Assembly (NCBI GenBank): GCA_046048875.1
Contig: JBJOFG010000015.1
Location: 62,001-126,000, forward strand
Length of the DNA stretch: 64,000 nt
Source of the DNA: CAIZGX01 sp046048875
Lineage (GTDB): Bacteria; Bacteroidota; Bacteroidia; Flavobacteriales_D; Sanyastnellaceae
Direction of reading: 5' to 3'
Position numbers and translations under genes: made by a program. Shown here in pieces: positions 8,562 through 16,376 of the stretch. Below the pieces are notes generated by a model. It did not search any database. It saw only the letters and a list, made by a program, of their open reading frames with translations, and was not told the DNA's origin. Position 1 is the stretch's first letter; every line of letters starts with the position of its first letter.

Positions 8562-9782
8562 TTAATTCTTCCAACCAAAATGTTCTTCGGCCATTTGTAG
8601 AATATCTCCACCAATAGCCAAACACGCGGTTGCCGCAGGAGAAGGGGCATTCAGCACATGAATGCTCCTTTTTGTATATTCAATTCTGAAATCGTCGCGG
8701 GTATCTCCGTCTTCACGAAGCAACAAAGCGCGTACTCCTGCTCTTCCCGGTTCAATGTCTTCCATGGTTAAAGATGGAAGTAATCGTTGAAGGGTTTTCA
8801 AGAATAATTTTTTACTGAATGCTCGTCGGTACTCGTCGATTCCAAATTTCATATTGGAGAAGAAAAGCCTCCAAGTGCCTTTGTACGTGAGTGCATCCCA
8901 TGTATCGCGAAGACTGAAGTCAGTCTTTCCATATCCTTCACGTTTGAATGTGAATACTGCATTGGGTCCGCATTCTACAGAGCCGTCTACCATACGTGTA
9001 AAGTGAACGCCCAAGAATGGGAAGTCTGGATTCGGAACCGGATAAATCAGGTTCTTCACTTTATGTTTCGCCTTTTCAGTCAATTCATAATAGTCGCCGC
9101 GGAACCCAACCACTTGTTCCTTCAAATCTACACCATCTTTTCTCGCAAGACGATCGGCTTGCAATCCACCACACACAATCAAATTCGCAGCCTCGTAACT
9201 TCCCTTGTTAGTGATAACCATTGTTGAATTTGGAAGGTGTTCGAACTTCAACGCTTCTTCTGAAGTATGTACTTCAGATAGTGGGTTTTTCGCTAAGGCC
9301 AAATCCGCCATTTTATTTGTGGCTCCGCGAAAATCAATGATACCAGTGCACCCGATGAACAAGCCATCGATACCTGTACAATGAGGTTCAATCTCGCGGA
9401 TTTCTTCGGGAGTCACACGACGCATGTCTTCAATTCCGTTTTGAATCCCGTGTTGCTCAATTTTATTTAAGAACGTCAGTTCTGATTCATCAACGGCCAC
9501 GATAAGCTTGCCGCATACATCGTGCTTCACATTGTGCTCCTTGGCGAAAGCGACTAGCTCTCTTCTTCCGTTCACACAGTTGATCGCTTTCTTCGAACCT
9601 GGTTTGTAATAGATTCCTGAATGAATAACCCCGCTGTTGTTTCCTGTTTGGTGATCGGCCAAACCTTTCTCTTTTTCCAACAACAAGATTTTCTTATTCG
9701 GATAAGCCATTTGTATTTTGTACATAGTGGCTGCACCTACTATTCCTCCTCCCACAATGATGACATCGAATGAATTCTTCAC
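8562..9782 (-). CDS. lhgO: L-2-hydroxyglutarate oxidase/dehydrogenase LhgO
   Basis: This 406-residue FAD-dependent oxidoreductase of the DAO fold converts L-2-hydroxyglutarate to 2-oxoglutarate and feeds electrons to the membrane quinone pool. The dinucleotide-binding motif GGGIVGAA lies at residues 11-18. The family motif TGNNSGVIHSGIYY follows at ~47-60, and the C-terminal AGVRALLL and HVLNAPSPAATA segments are also typical of LhgO. It is read from a short leader just downstream of a terminator, so it probably has its own promoter. It acts as a metabolite-repair or lysine-catabolism enzyme in other bacteria; no related genes are adjacent. Confidence 0.92.
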   Translation of the reverse strand: MKNSFDVIIVGGGIVGAATMYKIQMAYPNKKILLLEKEKGLADHQTGNNSGVIHSGIYYKPGSKKAINCVNGRRELVAFAKEHNVKHDVCGKLIVAVDESELTFLNKIEQHGIQNGIEDMRRVTPEEIREIEPHCTGIDGLFIGCTGIIDFRGATNKMADLALAKNPLSEVHTSEEALKFEHLPNSTMVITNKGSYEAANLIVCGGLQADRLARKDGVDLKEQVVGFRGDYYELTEKAKHKVKNLIYPVPNPDFPFLGVHFTRMVDGSVECGPNAVFTFKREGYGKTDFSLRDTWDALTYKGTWRLFFSNMKFGIDEYRRAFSKKLFLKTLQRLLPSLTMEDIEPGRAGVRALLLREDGDTRDDFRIEYTKRSIHVLNAPSPAATACLAIGGDILQMAEEHFGWKN

Positions 9783-9800
9783 GGCTCTTTATTTTGATTG

Positions 9801-9832
9801 CAAAAATAAACCTCGGAGAGACTCCGAGGTTT
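9801..9832 (-). terminator. terminator between the Cys-rich gene and lhgO
   Basis: The perfect 11-bp inverted repeat AAACCTCGGAG/CTCCGAGGTTT (9808-9818 with 9822-9832) has a 3-nt loop. On the minus strand it is followed by a T-rich run (9810 down to 9802). It ends the transcript of the small Cys-rich protein. Confidence 0.8.
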
Positions 9833-9857
9833 AATATTTCTTAATGAAAGTCATTAA

Positions 9858-10208
9858 TTATTTTTCACCTGCTTTCTTGCAGCAGTCTTTCTTCTCCCCT
9901 TCTTTGCATCCCTCTTTGTGCTCACCTTTTGTAGCAGCATCTTTCGAGCAACACTCTTTTCCTTTCTTTTTTCCTTTTTTAGCGTCAGCAGCGGCGCTTT
10001 TGCTGCAACATTCTGATTTACCTTCAGTCTTTGCTCCGGTGCACTCTTTCTTTTCAGCGCTTTGAGTAGCGGCAGACTTGCTGCAACACTCTTTAGACTT
10101 TGTGCACTCTGTTTTCTTTTCAGTAGTGGTAGTTGTATTTTCAACTTGAGCAGATGCAACTCCTGCGAAGAAGATTGACATTGCCACGAATGCGATTATT
10201 TTTTTCAT
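9858..10208 (-). CDS. small secreted Cys/Lys-rich repeat protein
   Basis: This 116-residue protein starts at the ATG at 10208 (a longer frame from 10229 lacks support). A signal peptide (MKKIIAFVAMSIFFAGVASAQ) is followed by ~95 residues of low-complexity sequence with 11 cysteines. Four Cys-Cys pairs sit in repeated CCSKSAA-type units spaced by Lys/Glu/Gly-rich stretches. The mature protein lies in the periplasm or outside the cell. Paired cysteines could bind metal ions (Cu, Zn, Cd), or form disulfides. No named family is recognised. The gene has a textbook Bacteroidota promoter and its own terminator, so it is a regulated single-gene unit. Confidence 0.75.
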   Translation of the reverse strand: MKKIIAFVAMSIFFAGVASAQVENTTTTTEKKTECTKSKECCSKSAATQSAEKKECTGAKTEGKSECCSKSAAADAKKGKKKGKECCSKDAATKGEHKEGCKEGEKKDCCKKAGEK

Positions 10209-10226
10209 TTTGCTTGTAATTTGAAT

Positions 10227-10256
10227 CAAATATAGTGAAGCGATGTTTTAACGCAA
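10227..10256 (-). promoter_or_regulatory. promoter of the Cys-rich protein gene
   Basis: On the minus strand TTG (10254-10256) is separated by exactly 19 bp from TATATTTG (10227-10234), matching the Bacteroidota TTTG-N19-TAnnTTTG consensus. The ATG is 18 nt further on. This is the best promoter match in the window together with ssrA. Confidence 0.7.
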
Positions 10257-10275
10257 TAGAAAATAATAAAAGTCT

Positions 10276-10283
10276 TATTTTCG
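10276..10283 (+). promoter_or_regulatory. candidate -7 box (TATTTTCG) of the TonB-like gene
   Basis: A one-base variant of TAnnTTTG ends 11 nt before the ATG at 10295, implying a very short leader. It sits back to back with the promoter of the divergent Cys-rich gene. Confidence 0.4.
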
Positions 10284-10294
10284 TTGCAGGAAAC

Positions 10295-11050
10295 ATGATA
10301 AAACTTCACCCGAAACAATCGAACACTTGGACGTCGTCTATTCTCATAGGCGTTTTGGGCTATGCCTTCGTGATGCTGTTCGGTTATTTCATTAGTTCGA
10401 CTCCAGACAAACTCATTGTGAAGCCCATTGTTCCTGTGGTTCAAGAAATGGAAGTTGAGTTGGAAGCCCCTCCCGAAGAGGCCGGAGGTGGCGACGACGC
10501 TGGTAATTCCATGATGAGTGAAGCGGTACGAAATTTAATTGCCTCTACTGAATCTGCTCAAGTTAATGAGGAAGTGAACTATACTGGAAATGAAAACAGA
10601 ACGGGCAATGCGGGTGCGCAAGGTGCACAAAGTGCCGCGAACTATGAGAAGCAGATGCGCGATCAAATTATGACGCATCACACCGATCATTCCGCAGGTG
10701 TAGCAACAAGTCCGGACCGTTCCACTTCGAACAACAATACCAACACCACAGAGCGTGGCGGAAATACCAGTTATTCAGGACCGGTTACGGCATCGTTTAC
10801 TTTAACTGGAAGAAGCATTAAGCAGGCCCCGAAGCCGACGTACAAATGCAAAGGTGCGGGTACTGTAGTGATAAATATTACCGTTGATGAATGGGGAAAA
10901 GTGACGCAAGCGAAAATAGATGAAGCTCGTTCTTCGAAAGACGCTTGTCTATCTTCAGAATCTGTGGCTTACGCGCAACGTTGGTTGTTTAGCGGTTCAT
11001 CGAGCAAAGCTCAATCGGGAACTATTTCCTTTACCTTCAGCGCGCAGTAG
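10295..11050 (+). CDS. TonB-like energy transducer protein
   Basis: The 251-residue protein has a short cytosolic N-terminus, one membrane anchor (SSILIGVLGYAFVMLFGYFI, ~residues 13-32), a long Glu/Asn/Thr/Gly-rich linker (~45-165) and a C-terminal domain with the TonB-type pattern GTVVINITVDEWGKVTQAKI ending in GTISFTFSAQ. The linker is not the Pro-Lys-rich type of classic TonB. The start at 10295 was chosen because an in-frame codon at 10235 would place the promoter box inside the gene. It could energise TonB-dependent receptors or act as a stand-alone TonB-C protein; ExbB/ExbD genes are not nearby. It overlaps the convergent dehydrogenase gene by 14 bp. Confidence 0.75.
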   Translation: MIKLHPKQSNTWTSSILIGVLGYAFVMLFGYFISSTPDKLIVKPIVPVVQEMEVELEAPPEEAGGGDDAGNSMMSEAVRNLIASTESAQVNEEVNYTGNENRTGNAGAQGAQSAANYEKQMRDQIMTHHTDHSAGVATSPDRSTSNNNTNTTERGGNTSYSGPVTASFTLTGRSIKQAPKPTYKCKGAGTVVINITVDEWGKVTQAKIDEARSSKDACLSSESVAYAQRWLFSGSSSKAQSGTISFTFSAQ

Positions 11051-12251
11051 CCACGTAATCTTTTAAGTATTCGAAGTGAGGAGTTAGTTCTCCGTCGAGT
11101 GTTGTTTCAGTACCTTTCCACAAGATTCCATCTGCATCGTTATTCAAAAGAGCAGGTAAAATGCTTTTCATGATTTCATTACCGAAATCTTCGCTGGCAT
11201 CTTTTGGAAGTTCGCACGGAAGATTGTCGATGGACATTACCGCAACTGCATTTTCATTTCGAAAATCAACTTCATTACCTGACGTTGGATCATATCCAAA
11301 AACGGAATCGCTCACCTTGCTGGCTTTGATGGTGCATGCGATGGGACCGTTCAAATCGCAGGAAATATCAGCGACTACTTTGCAACACGTGTGTTGTTGG
11401 AAGAAGGCTTGGTCTAAAAGTATCGGGTTCTTCGAATTCCACAAATGACAAGCGAAGTAGATATCGGCATGTTGCACATATTCGTTTAAGACACTTTTGT
11501 ACAAATGTGGATTCGCGTAAAAATCAGACTTATTGAAAGGGGCACCGTCGATGCGCGCATACATCTCGGGCGTATCTATGTGCGTGTAAACTCCGCCTTG
11601 AATTGGATCGCTTAAAAAATCTTCTGGTGAAATGCGTTTAAGGTTGATGATGTCCATCATTTCTTGCGCGCCATTCCCTACTCTGCCCCAGCCGGTGAGG
11701 ACCGCACGGATGCTTCCGAGGTCGGCGCTTTTTAAGACTGTTTCGAATTCCTCTCTATCGCTCAGGGTAATTGGAGAAGGTATATTGAATGTGTTGTGTT
11801 TCAGTCCGAAGGTTCGCACGCCTTCGTATACGCCAACGATACCGGCATATCTACCGAAACCGATGATCCGTTTCCCGTCGCTTCCTTTAAGTGCTTCGTA
11901 ATCGATTAAAGCGATTTTCTTGTCAAGAATAGCCGCAAGGAGTTTTGCGTTGTAGGGCTGCTTTTTAAGTGTGTGTGAGAAGAAGAAGTATTTTTTATTC
12001 GGAATGAGCGCATCTGCGGGAACTTCTTTCACTCCGAATAAAACATCGCAATGAGAGACGTCATTTGAGACAGAAATTCCTTGTTGAATATATTCTTGAT
12101 CTGCGAAGCAGCGGTGCGGGCTAGACTCTACGGTAATGTCCAGGAGAGGAAAGTTTTCCATGACTTGCTTGCATTGTGCGGGAGTCAGTGGCACTCTGAA
12201 ATCGGGTGGTGATTTCCTTTCTTGAATAATACCAATTTTAATTTTCGTCAT
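11037..12251 (-). CDS. NAD(P)-dependent dehydrogenase, saccharopine dehydrogenase (Lys1)/alanine dehydrogenase N-terminal family
   Basis: The 404 residues start with IGIIQERKSPPDFRVPLTPAQC, the typical AlaDh/PNT N-terminal pattern that holds the substrate-binding Arg. The following motifs YFFFSHTLKKQPYN and IALIDYEAL, and the stretch GRYAGIVGVYEGVRTFGLKH, resemble fungal Lys1 and the N-terminal half of animal AASS, which interconvert saccharopine and lysine plus 2-oxoglutarate. A Rossmann-type segment (AVLTGWGRVGNGAQEM) follows near residue 185. Bacteroidota homologs are usually annotated only as NAD(P)-dependent oxidoreductases, so the substrate is uncertain. The gene is monocistronic, divergent from ssrA. 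Confidence 0.75.
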   Translation of the reverse strand: MTKIKIGIIQERKSPPDFRVPLTPAQCKQVMENFPLLDITVESSPHRCFADQEYIQQGISVSNDVSHCDVLFGVKEVPADALIPNKKYFFFSHTLKKQPYNAKLLAAILDKKIALIDYEALKGSDGKRIIGFGRYAGIVGVYEGVRTFGLKHNTFNIPSPITLSDREEFETVLKSADLGSIRAVLTGWGRVGNGAQEMMDIINLKRISPEDFLSDPIQGGVYTHIDTPEMYARIDGAPFNKSDFYANPHLYKSVLNEYVQHADIYFACHLWNSKNPILLDQAFFQQHTCCKVVADISCDLNGPIACTIKASKVSDSVFGYDPTSGNEVDFRNENAVAVMSIDNLPCELPKDASEDFGNEIMKSILPALLNNDADGILWKGTETTLDGELTPHFEYLKDYVATAR

Positions 12252-12291
12252 TGAATTGAAATTGGGAATGCGAAGATAAGTTGCAACTTAC

Positions 12292-12322
12292 TTGCAATCG
12301 CCTTTCAAATAGACTAATTTTG
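12292..12322 (+). promoter_or_regulatory. promoter of ssrA
   Basis: TTG at 12292-12294 is followed after 20 bp by TAATTTTG (12315-12322), a full match to the Bacteroidota -7 box. The mature tmRNA 5' end lies 26 nt downstream, leaving room for a short trimmed leader. Confidence 0.7.
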
Positions 12323-12347
12323 CAGTGTTATTCTGTGCTACAGTTTA

Positions 12348-12740
12348 GGGCCCGACCTTGGATTTGACAGCAAGAAGAAGCAGTTTGTAAGCATGCAGAG
12401 CGCTTGGTATTCTCGCTCTTTAATCTCGGGGTATCAGTCATAACTGACAACAATTCATACGCACTTGCTGCCTAATCACTGTATGTGATTACGCTTAATC
12501 TGGCTCAAGGAGTTAGACAAGTAAGTCTCGCCAACGACCCCGCTCCTGGTAGTTGGTAATGAGGCTTCGCCGAAGGGAGATCGCCAAAGACAAATTCTGT
12601 AGTCGGAGGTTAAACACACAGGATAAGCAAGATTTTGGATGTTATTAGCCTGCGTCTTGTCGAAAACCACTAAATAACTAAGCATGTAGAAAGCCCTTTG
12701 ATTCCTTGTTTGGACGCGGGTTCGAACCCCGCCGGGTCCA
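12348..12740 (+). ncRNA. ssrA: transfer-messenger RNA (tmRNA, trans-translation)
   Basis: The ~393-nt RNA has a tRNA-like domain closed by GGGCCCG (12348-12354) pairing with CGGGTCC (12733-12739, one G-U), followed by discriminator A12740. The conserved 5' GGATTTGACAG is present, and a T-arm (GCGGGTTCGAACCCCGC) lies near the 3' end. The internal reading frame ends in GAC AAC AAT TCA TAC GCA CTT GCT GCC TAA (12446-12475), giving a tag ending DNNSYALAA; the preceding codons ACT or ATA ACT may be the resume site. The 3' CCA is not encoded, because CAA follows the discriminator. tmRNA rescues stalled ribosomes with SmpB and tags the product for degradation. Confidence 0.95.
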
Positions 12741-12747
12741 CAAAGAA

Positions 12748-12775
12748 AAAGCCTCGAGAGATCGGGGCTTTTTTG
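12748..12775 (+). terminator. bidirectional terminator between ssrA and the GH109-like gene
   Basis: The 10-bp stem AAAGCCTCGA/TCGGGGCTTT (one G-U) encloses a GAGA tetraloop and is followed by TTTTTT. On the minus strand the same hairpin is followed by a T-rich stretch, so it can also end the operon converging from the right. Confidence 0.85.
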
Positions 12776-12782
12776 TTTATAC

Positions 12783-14159
12783 CTACCTCGCAAACTCGAC
12801 TCGCTTCAACTTATTCCAACCGCCTCGAGTGAAGTCCGGGATTTCGACAGATGCTGAATTGTTGTTTAAGGAAATTTCGGTTAGCGGACTCAAGCAAGAC
12901 CATTCCGCAAGATCGTAGACGTCCATGTCCAAAGGCAATCCGTTGTGCAAGCAATACATGAGTCTATAGTCCATGATGTAATCCATGCCTCCGTGACCGC
13001 CAACTTCTTTGGCTTTCGCTTCAATGTCTAAAACAATCGGATGTTTGTACTTCAACATAATGGAATCTCTCATTCCATCTGAAACATAATCGTGCGCGGT
13101 GAATTTTAGATGATTCGGATTCAAATCTTCACTTAACATCTTTGAATCGAGTGCGTATCCTTCCACCGGATATTTATTCGCGAATCCTTTCGTGCCTGTG
13201 AGCTGATACATTCGCGTATACGGACGAGGCGTTGCGACGTTGTGTTGAATTTCAATGGTCTTCCCCATCTCGGTTCGAATCATGGTTGTAGTATGATCAC
13301 CGTTCTGAAAATTAGTCAACTCCTCGCCTGTCTTCTCTTTGATGTGCGCCGGAATGTTCACCACTTTCGTGTCCATGGAAACGAGGTAATTCATTTTATC
13401 TCCGCGATGTATGTTTAAGGCGAAGCAAGCGGGACCCATTCCGTGTGTTGGATAAATATCTCCGCGATGTTTCTGATTATAGTCTAGTCGCCAGTTGTTC
13501 CAATAGTATTTCCAGAACGGCTCCAGATTGTGAATGTATGAACCTTCCGCATGAAGAATTTCACCGAACAGCCCTTGCTGCGCCATGTTCAAGGATGTCA
13601 ATTCGAAAAAATCATAGACACAATTCTCTAACATCATGCAATGCTTGCGTGTTTGTTCCGCGGTGTTGATGATCTCCCAAATCTCATTCATCGTGAGGGC
13701 TCCAGGCACTTCAACCACCACATGCTTTCCATCTTTCATTCCTTGAATGGCCATCTTCGCGTGATTCAACCAATCGGTGCAGATGTATATGAGATCTACG
13801 TTCGGAAGTGCTGTTACTTTCTTCCACGAATCTTCACCTACAAATTCTTGAGCTACAGGAAACCCTCTTTCTTTCAAAGTCTCGTTGCTCTCCTTGACAT
13901 TCTTTTCCACCATGTCGCACAACGCAACAATTTCTACTCCGTCTATGTATGTCAATCGGCTCACAGCATCAGAACCGCGCATTCCCAAACCAATAATGGC
14001 CACGCGCACAACAGGAATGGGTTCACAAGCTAAGCGCAAGACATCTTGCTGTCCCTTTGGACGTTTTGGTGTTTTGGTTCTAATTGTTTGTGCGGAAATC
14101 TGAAAGGATAAGAATAATCCAAACACAACAACGAGGTACTTCACTATTGAAAGTTTCAT
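12783..14159 (-). CDS. exported GH109-like Gfo/Idh/MocA protein (putative NAD-dependent glycosidase)
   Basis: The 458 residues start with a Sec-type signal peptide (cleavage likely after SAQ23). A Gfo/Idh/MocA fold follows: NAD-binding GLGMRG (57-62), then CTDWLNHAKMA (128-137), EVPGALTM (150-157), HCMMLENCVYDFFE (173-186) and RGDIYPTHGMG (232-242). These are the hallmarks of glycoside hydrolase family 109, whose founder from Elizabethkingia removes α-N-acetylgalactosamine with an NAD cofactor. No twin-arginine motif is visible, although the enzyme should need bound NAD. It is the last gene of a four-gene operon, 10 bp after the SDR gene. Specificity for GalNAc is inference. Confidence 0.8.
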   Translation of the reverse strand: MKLSIVKYLVVVFGLFLSFQISAQTIRTKTPKRPKGQQDVLRLACEPIPVVRVAIIGLGMRGSDAVSRLTYIDGVEIVALCDMVEKNVKESNETLKERGFPVAQEFVGEDSWKKVTALPNVDLIYICTDWLNHAKMAIQGMKDGKHVVVEVPGALTMNEIWEIINTAEQTRKHCMMLENCVYDFFELTSLNMAQQGLFGEILHAEGSYIHNLEPFWKYYWNNWRLDYNQKHRGDIYPTHGMGPACFALNIHRGDKMNYLVSMDTKVVNIPAHIKEKTGEELTNFQNGDHTTTMIRTEMGKTIEIQHNVATPRPYTRMYQLTGTKGFANKYPVEGYALDSKMLSEDLNPNHLKFTAHDYVSDGMRDSIMLKYKHPIVLDIEAKAKEVGGHGGMDYIMDYRLMYCLHNGLPLDMDVYDLAEWSCLSPLTEISLNNNSASVEIPDFTRGGWNKLKRVEFAR

Positions 14160-14169
14160 TTACTTGAAT

Positions 14170-14961
14170 TTAATATTTCAATCCTAACGATTTCAAGGTT
14201 AATTTTTCTACTGCTGAATCGGAAAGAAAGCGTTTGACAAATCGAAATACTCTCCCCTTCTTTTCGGAAACATAAACACCCTTCGGATTCTTGGTTCTTA
14301 TGATTTCATTGATGGTTTGAACCAATTCCTGAGGACTCACCGCAGCGTCCATCTTTTCGTTTCTTCTCTGATACACATGATCTGCCGACGTTTTATAAGC
14401 AGAGTCATTCGGACAAATGTATTCCAGTTGAATACCGCTGTTGATGTAAAACGGTTCAACCATCGTAATATGCACCCCGAAGGGTTTCATTTCTTTTCGA
14501 AGACAAAGCGACCAAGTTGTAAGTGCTATCTTGGAAGAACCATAGGTCGACTGAAAAGGCATTGCAAAGTGACCGCTTAGCGTACCTATGTTCACTATTT
14601 TACCCCTACCTCTTTCACGCATCCGCTGCGCAAACAGCTTTGTCAGTAAAATAGTTCCGAAAAAATTCACTTCGAATATTTCACGAACCTTTTCATTTGA
14701 AATATTCTCTGCAGGTCCCATTTGGCTTTGCCCCGCATTGTTAATGACCACATCAATTTCCGGAACATTTTGAAAACATTTCAAAATAGATTCTTCACTA
14801 CTTAAATTCAATTCGAGGTAGTGAACACCTTTGATCTTGTTTTGAATACGCTCGACATTTCTTGAAGTGCCATACACTTCAAACCCTTTACTGTTCAAGT
14901 CTTCGGCAATGGCTCTGCCTATGCCTTTCGAGATCCCCGTAATTAAAATCCGTTGTTTCAT
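14170..14961 (-). CDS. short-chain dehydrogenase/reductase
   Basis: The 263-residue SDR has the classical NAD(P)-binding TGISKGIG motif near the N-terminus, NNAG in the core, and the catalytic S and YxxxK (STYGSSKIAL). The charge pattern after β2 (GTSRNVERI) suggests NADPH. The C-terminal basic helix (FRFVKRFLSDSAVEKL) is typical of SDRs acting on lipids or steroids, but the substrate is unknown. Its start overlaps the stop of the aminotransferase gene by 4 bp (ATGA), so the two are translationally coupled. The operon context suggests reduction of a ketone made from an amino or acyl intermediate. Confidence 0.85.
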   Translation of the reverse strand: MKQRILITGISKGIGRAIAEDLNSKGFEVYGTSRNVERIQNKIKGVHYLELNLSSEESILKCFQNVPEIDVVINNAGQSQMGPAENISNEKVREIFEVNFFGTILLTKLFAQRMRERGRGKIVNIGTLSGHFAMPFQSTYGSSKIALTTWSLCLRKEMKPFGVHITMVEPFYINSGIQLEYICPNDSAYKTSADHVYQRRNEKMDAAVSPQELVQTINEIIRTKNPKGVYVSEKKGRVFRFVKRFLSDSAVEKLTLKSLGLKY

Positions 14962-16367
14962 TTTACAAATGAATTCAAAAGTTTTTCGTACGCTAAAACA
15001 TATTTATCGTTATCCTCAATGGAATGCACACAACTCACAAAATCGCGGCCATTGCGCGAAAGCACACCCGCTGAAGAAACAACAGCTGAGTATGACGAAA
15101 GAATTTTTCTTCGTTGAACCACTTCTCCCAAAGCCTCAGCCGAAGTGAGTGGAACAGCATGTGGTGCTGTTAATTCAACACGAAGAATGTTTCCGTAGTT
15201 GTAAGCAAAGAAATCTGAATTGTATGCTGAAAACAATGCGTTCAATTTGTTGGTTAGATCAGAGGCGGTTTCCTCAGCTCGTTCGAGAAGATTTGTGGTC
15301 GCTAACTTATTCACGACATAATTACAAGCCGCCATTGATAAGGTATTTCCTGAAAGTGTTCCTGCTATGTAGGTGTAAGGATGTGCATACGGAATACTGA
15401 TGTTGGCCGCATCCATATATTCCTTCTTTCCTCCTATAGCACCACAAGATGGAAATCCGTTCATGAGTCCCTTTCCCAACGTTGTCAAATCCGGAGTCAC
15501 ATTCAGCCGTTGCTGTGCTCCTCCTTTTCCCAAACGAAATCCGGTTACCACTTCATCGAAAATATAAAGTGCGCCATATTTATGCGTCAACGCAATGGCC
15601 TGTTCGTTGAAGTCTTCCAGCATTGGAACTAAGCCAGATTCGGCGCCATAAGGCTCAACAATAACCGCTGCTATTCCTCCCGAATGTTCATTCGCTTTGA
15701 AGGCTTCTTCCAGTGCGTTCAAATCGTTGGGTGGAACGAGCACCGTTTGATCCATGTGCTCATCTGGAATTCCATTCGTAACGAATTTGCCTGAGCCTGG
15801 AACTTCAACATCCATGAGGTATTCGCTGGCCCAACCGTGGTAATGTCCGAGAAACTTTATTAGTTTTTTCTTTCCTGTAACAGCCCTAGCAATTTTAATT
15901 GCTCCTGAATTGGCTTCACTTCCGCTCGAAGTAAATCTTACTTTTTCGATGGAAGGGAAAAATGCAATTACTTTTTCAGCGGCCTCTAATTCCAACTCAT
16001 CGAAATGTCCATGAAAATGCGTTTTGTTCTGAAGCAAGTCTTGAATGGTGTTTACCAAGCCAACGTCGTTGTGTCCTAAAATAATCGCACCTCCACTTAA
16101 GATGTAATCGATGTATTCATTTCCATCTACATCTAACAAATGACTGCCCGTGCCCTTATTCATAAAGAATGGATAAGGATTCGATAAAGGCAGTGTGTGC
16201 TGCGCGCCGTTCGGCAAAACGCCTTTGGCTCTTTCTGTCAGTTGAAACGATTTAACCGTTCTTTTGCGAATGTCTTCGAATACTGCGTTTAGCTTTTGAC
16301 TATCCACTTCCTTCAATGGCTTCGCAGCAATGCTACTGGCTCTTTCAAAAATCTCTTGTGCTTTCAT
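14958..16367 (-). CDS. class III aminotransferase, glutamate-1-semialdehyde aminomutase-like
   Basis: The 469-residue PLP enzyme shows SSGSEANSGAIKIAR (148-161), the GHYHGW motif (174-179), D271 in FDEVVTGFR and the PLP lysine K299 in TLGKGLMNG. The closest pattern is HemL-type GSA aminomutase, but N-terminal and active-site surroundings differ and the gene is not with haem genes. An amino-group transfer on a sugar, lipid or amino acid precursor is equally possible. It sits in the middle of an operon: 9 bp after the acyltransferase gene and overlapping the SDR gene by 4 bp. Family is certain, substrate unknown. Confidence 0.8.
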   Translation of the reverse strand: MKAQEIFERASSIAAKPLKEVDSQKLNAVFEDIRKRTVKSFQLTERAKGVLPNGAQHTLPLSNPYPFFMNKGTGSHLLDVDGNEYIDYILSGGAIILGHNDVGLVNTIQDLLQNKTHFHGHFDELELEAAEKVIAFFPSIEKVRFTSSGSEANSGAIKIARAVTGKKKLIKFLGHYHGWASEYLMDVEVPGSGKFVTNGIPDEHMDQTVLVPPNDLNALEEAFKANEHSGGIAAVIVEPYGAESGLVPMLEDFNEQAIALTHKYGALYIFDEVVTGFRLGKGGAQQRLNVTPDLTTLGKGLMNGFPSCGAIGGKKEYMDAANISIPYAHPYTYIAGTLSGNTLSMAACNYVVNKLATTNLLERAEETASDLTNKLNALFSAYNSDFFAYNYGNILRVELTAPHAVPLTSAEALGEVVQRRKILSSYSAVVSSAGVLSRNGRDFVSCVHSIEDNDKYVLAYEKLLNSFVK

Positions 16368-16376
16368 TCAAAAAAA

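Noticed and set aside
12700..12740. Possible separate tRNA gene (T-arm GCGGGTTCGAACCCCGC and acceptor end)
   Set aside because: The acceptor strand pairs with the 5' end of ssrA at 12348-12354, 380 bp upstream, so this is the 3' part of tmRNA.
12476..12793. Open reading frames of 105 and 70 residues overlapping the ssrA region on both strands
   Set aside because: They cover the tmRNA structure and its terminator. Their translations lack any domain and their boundaries make no sense.
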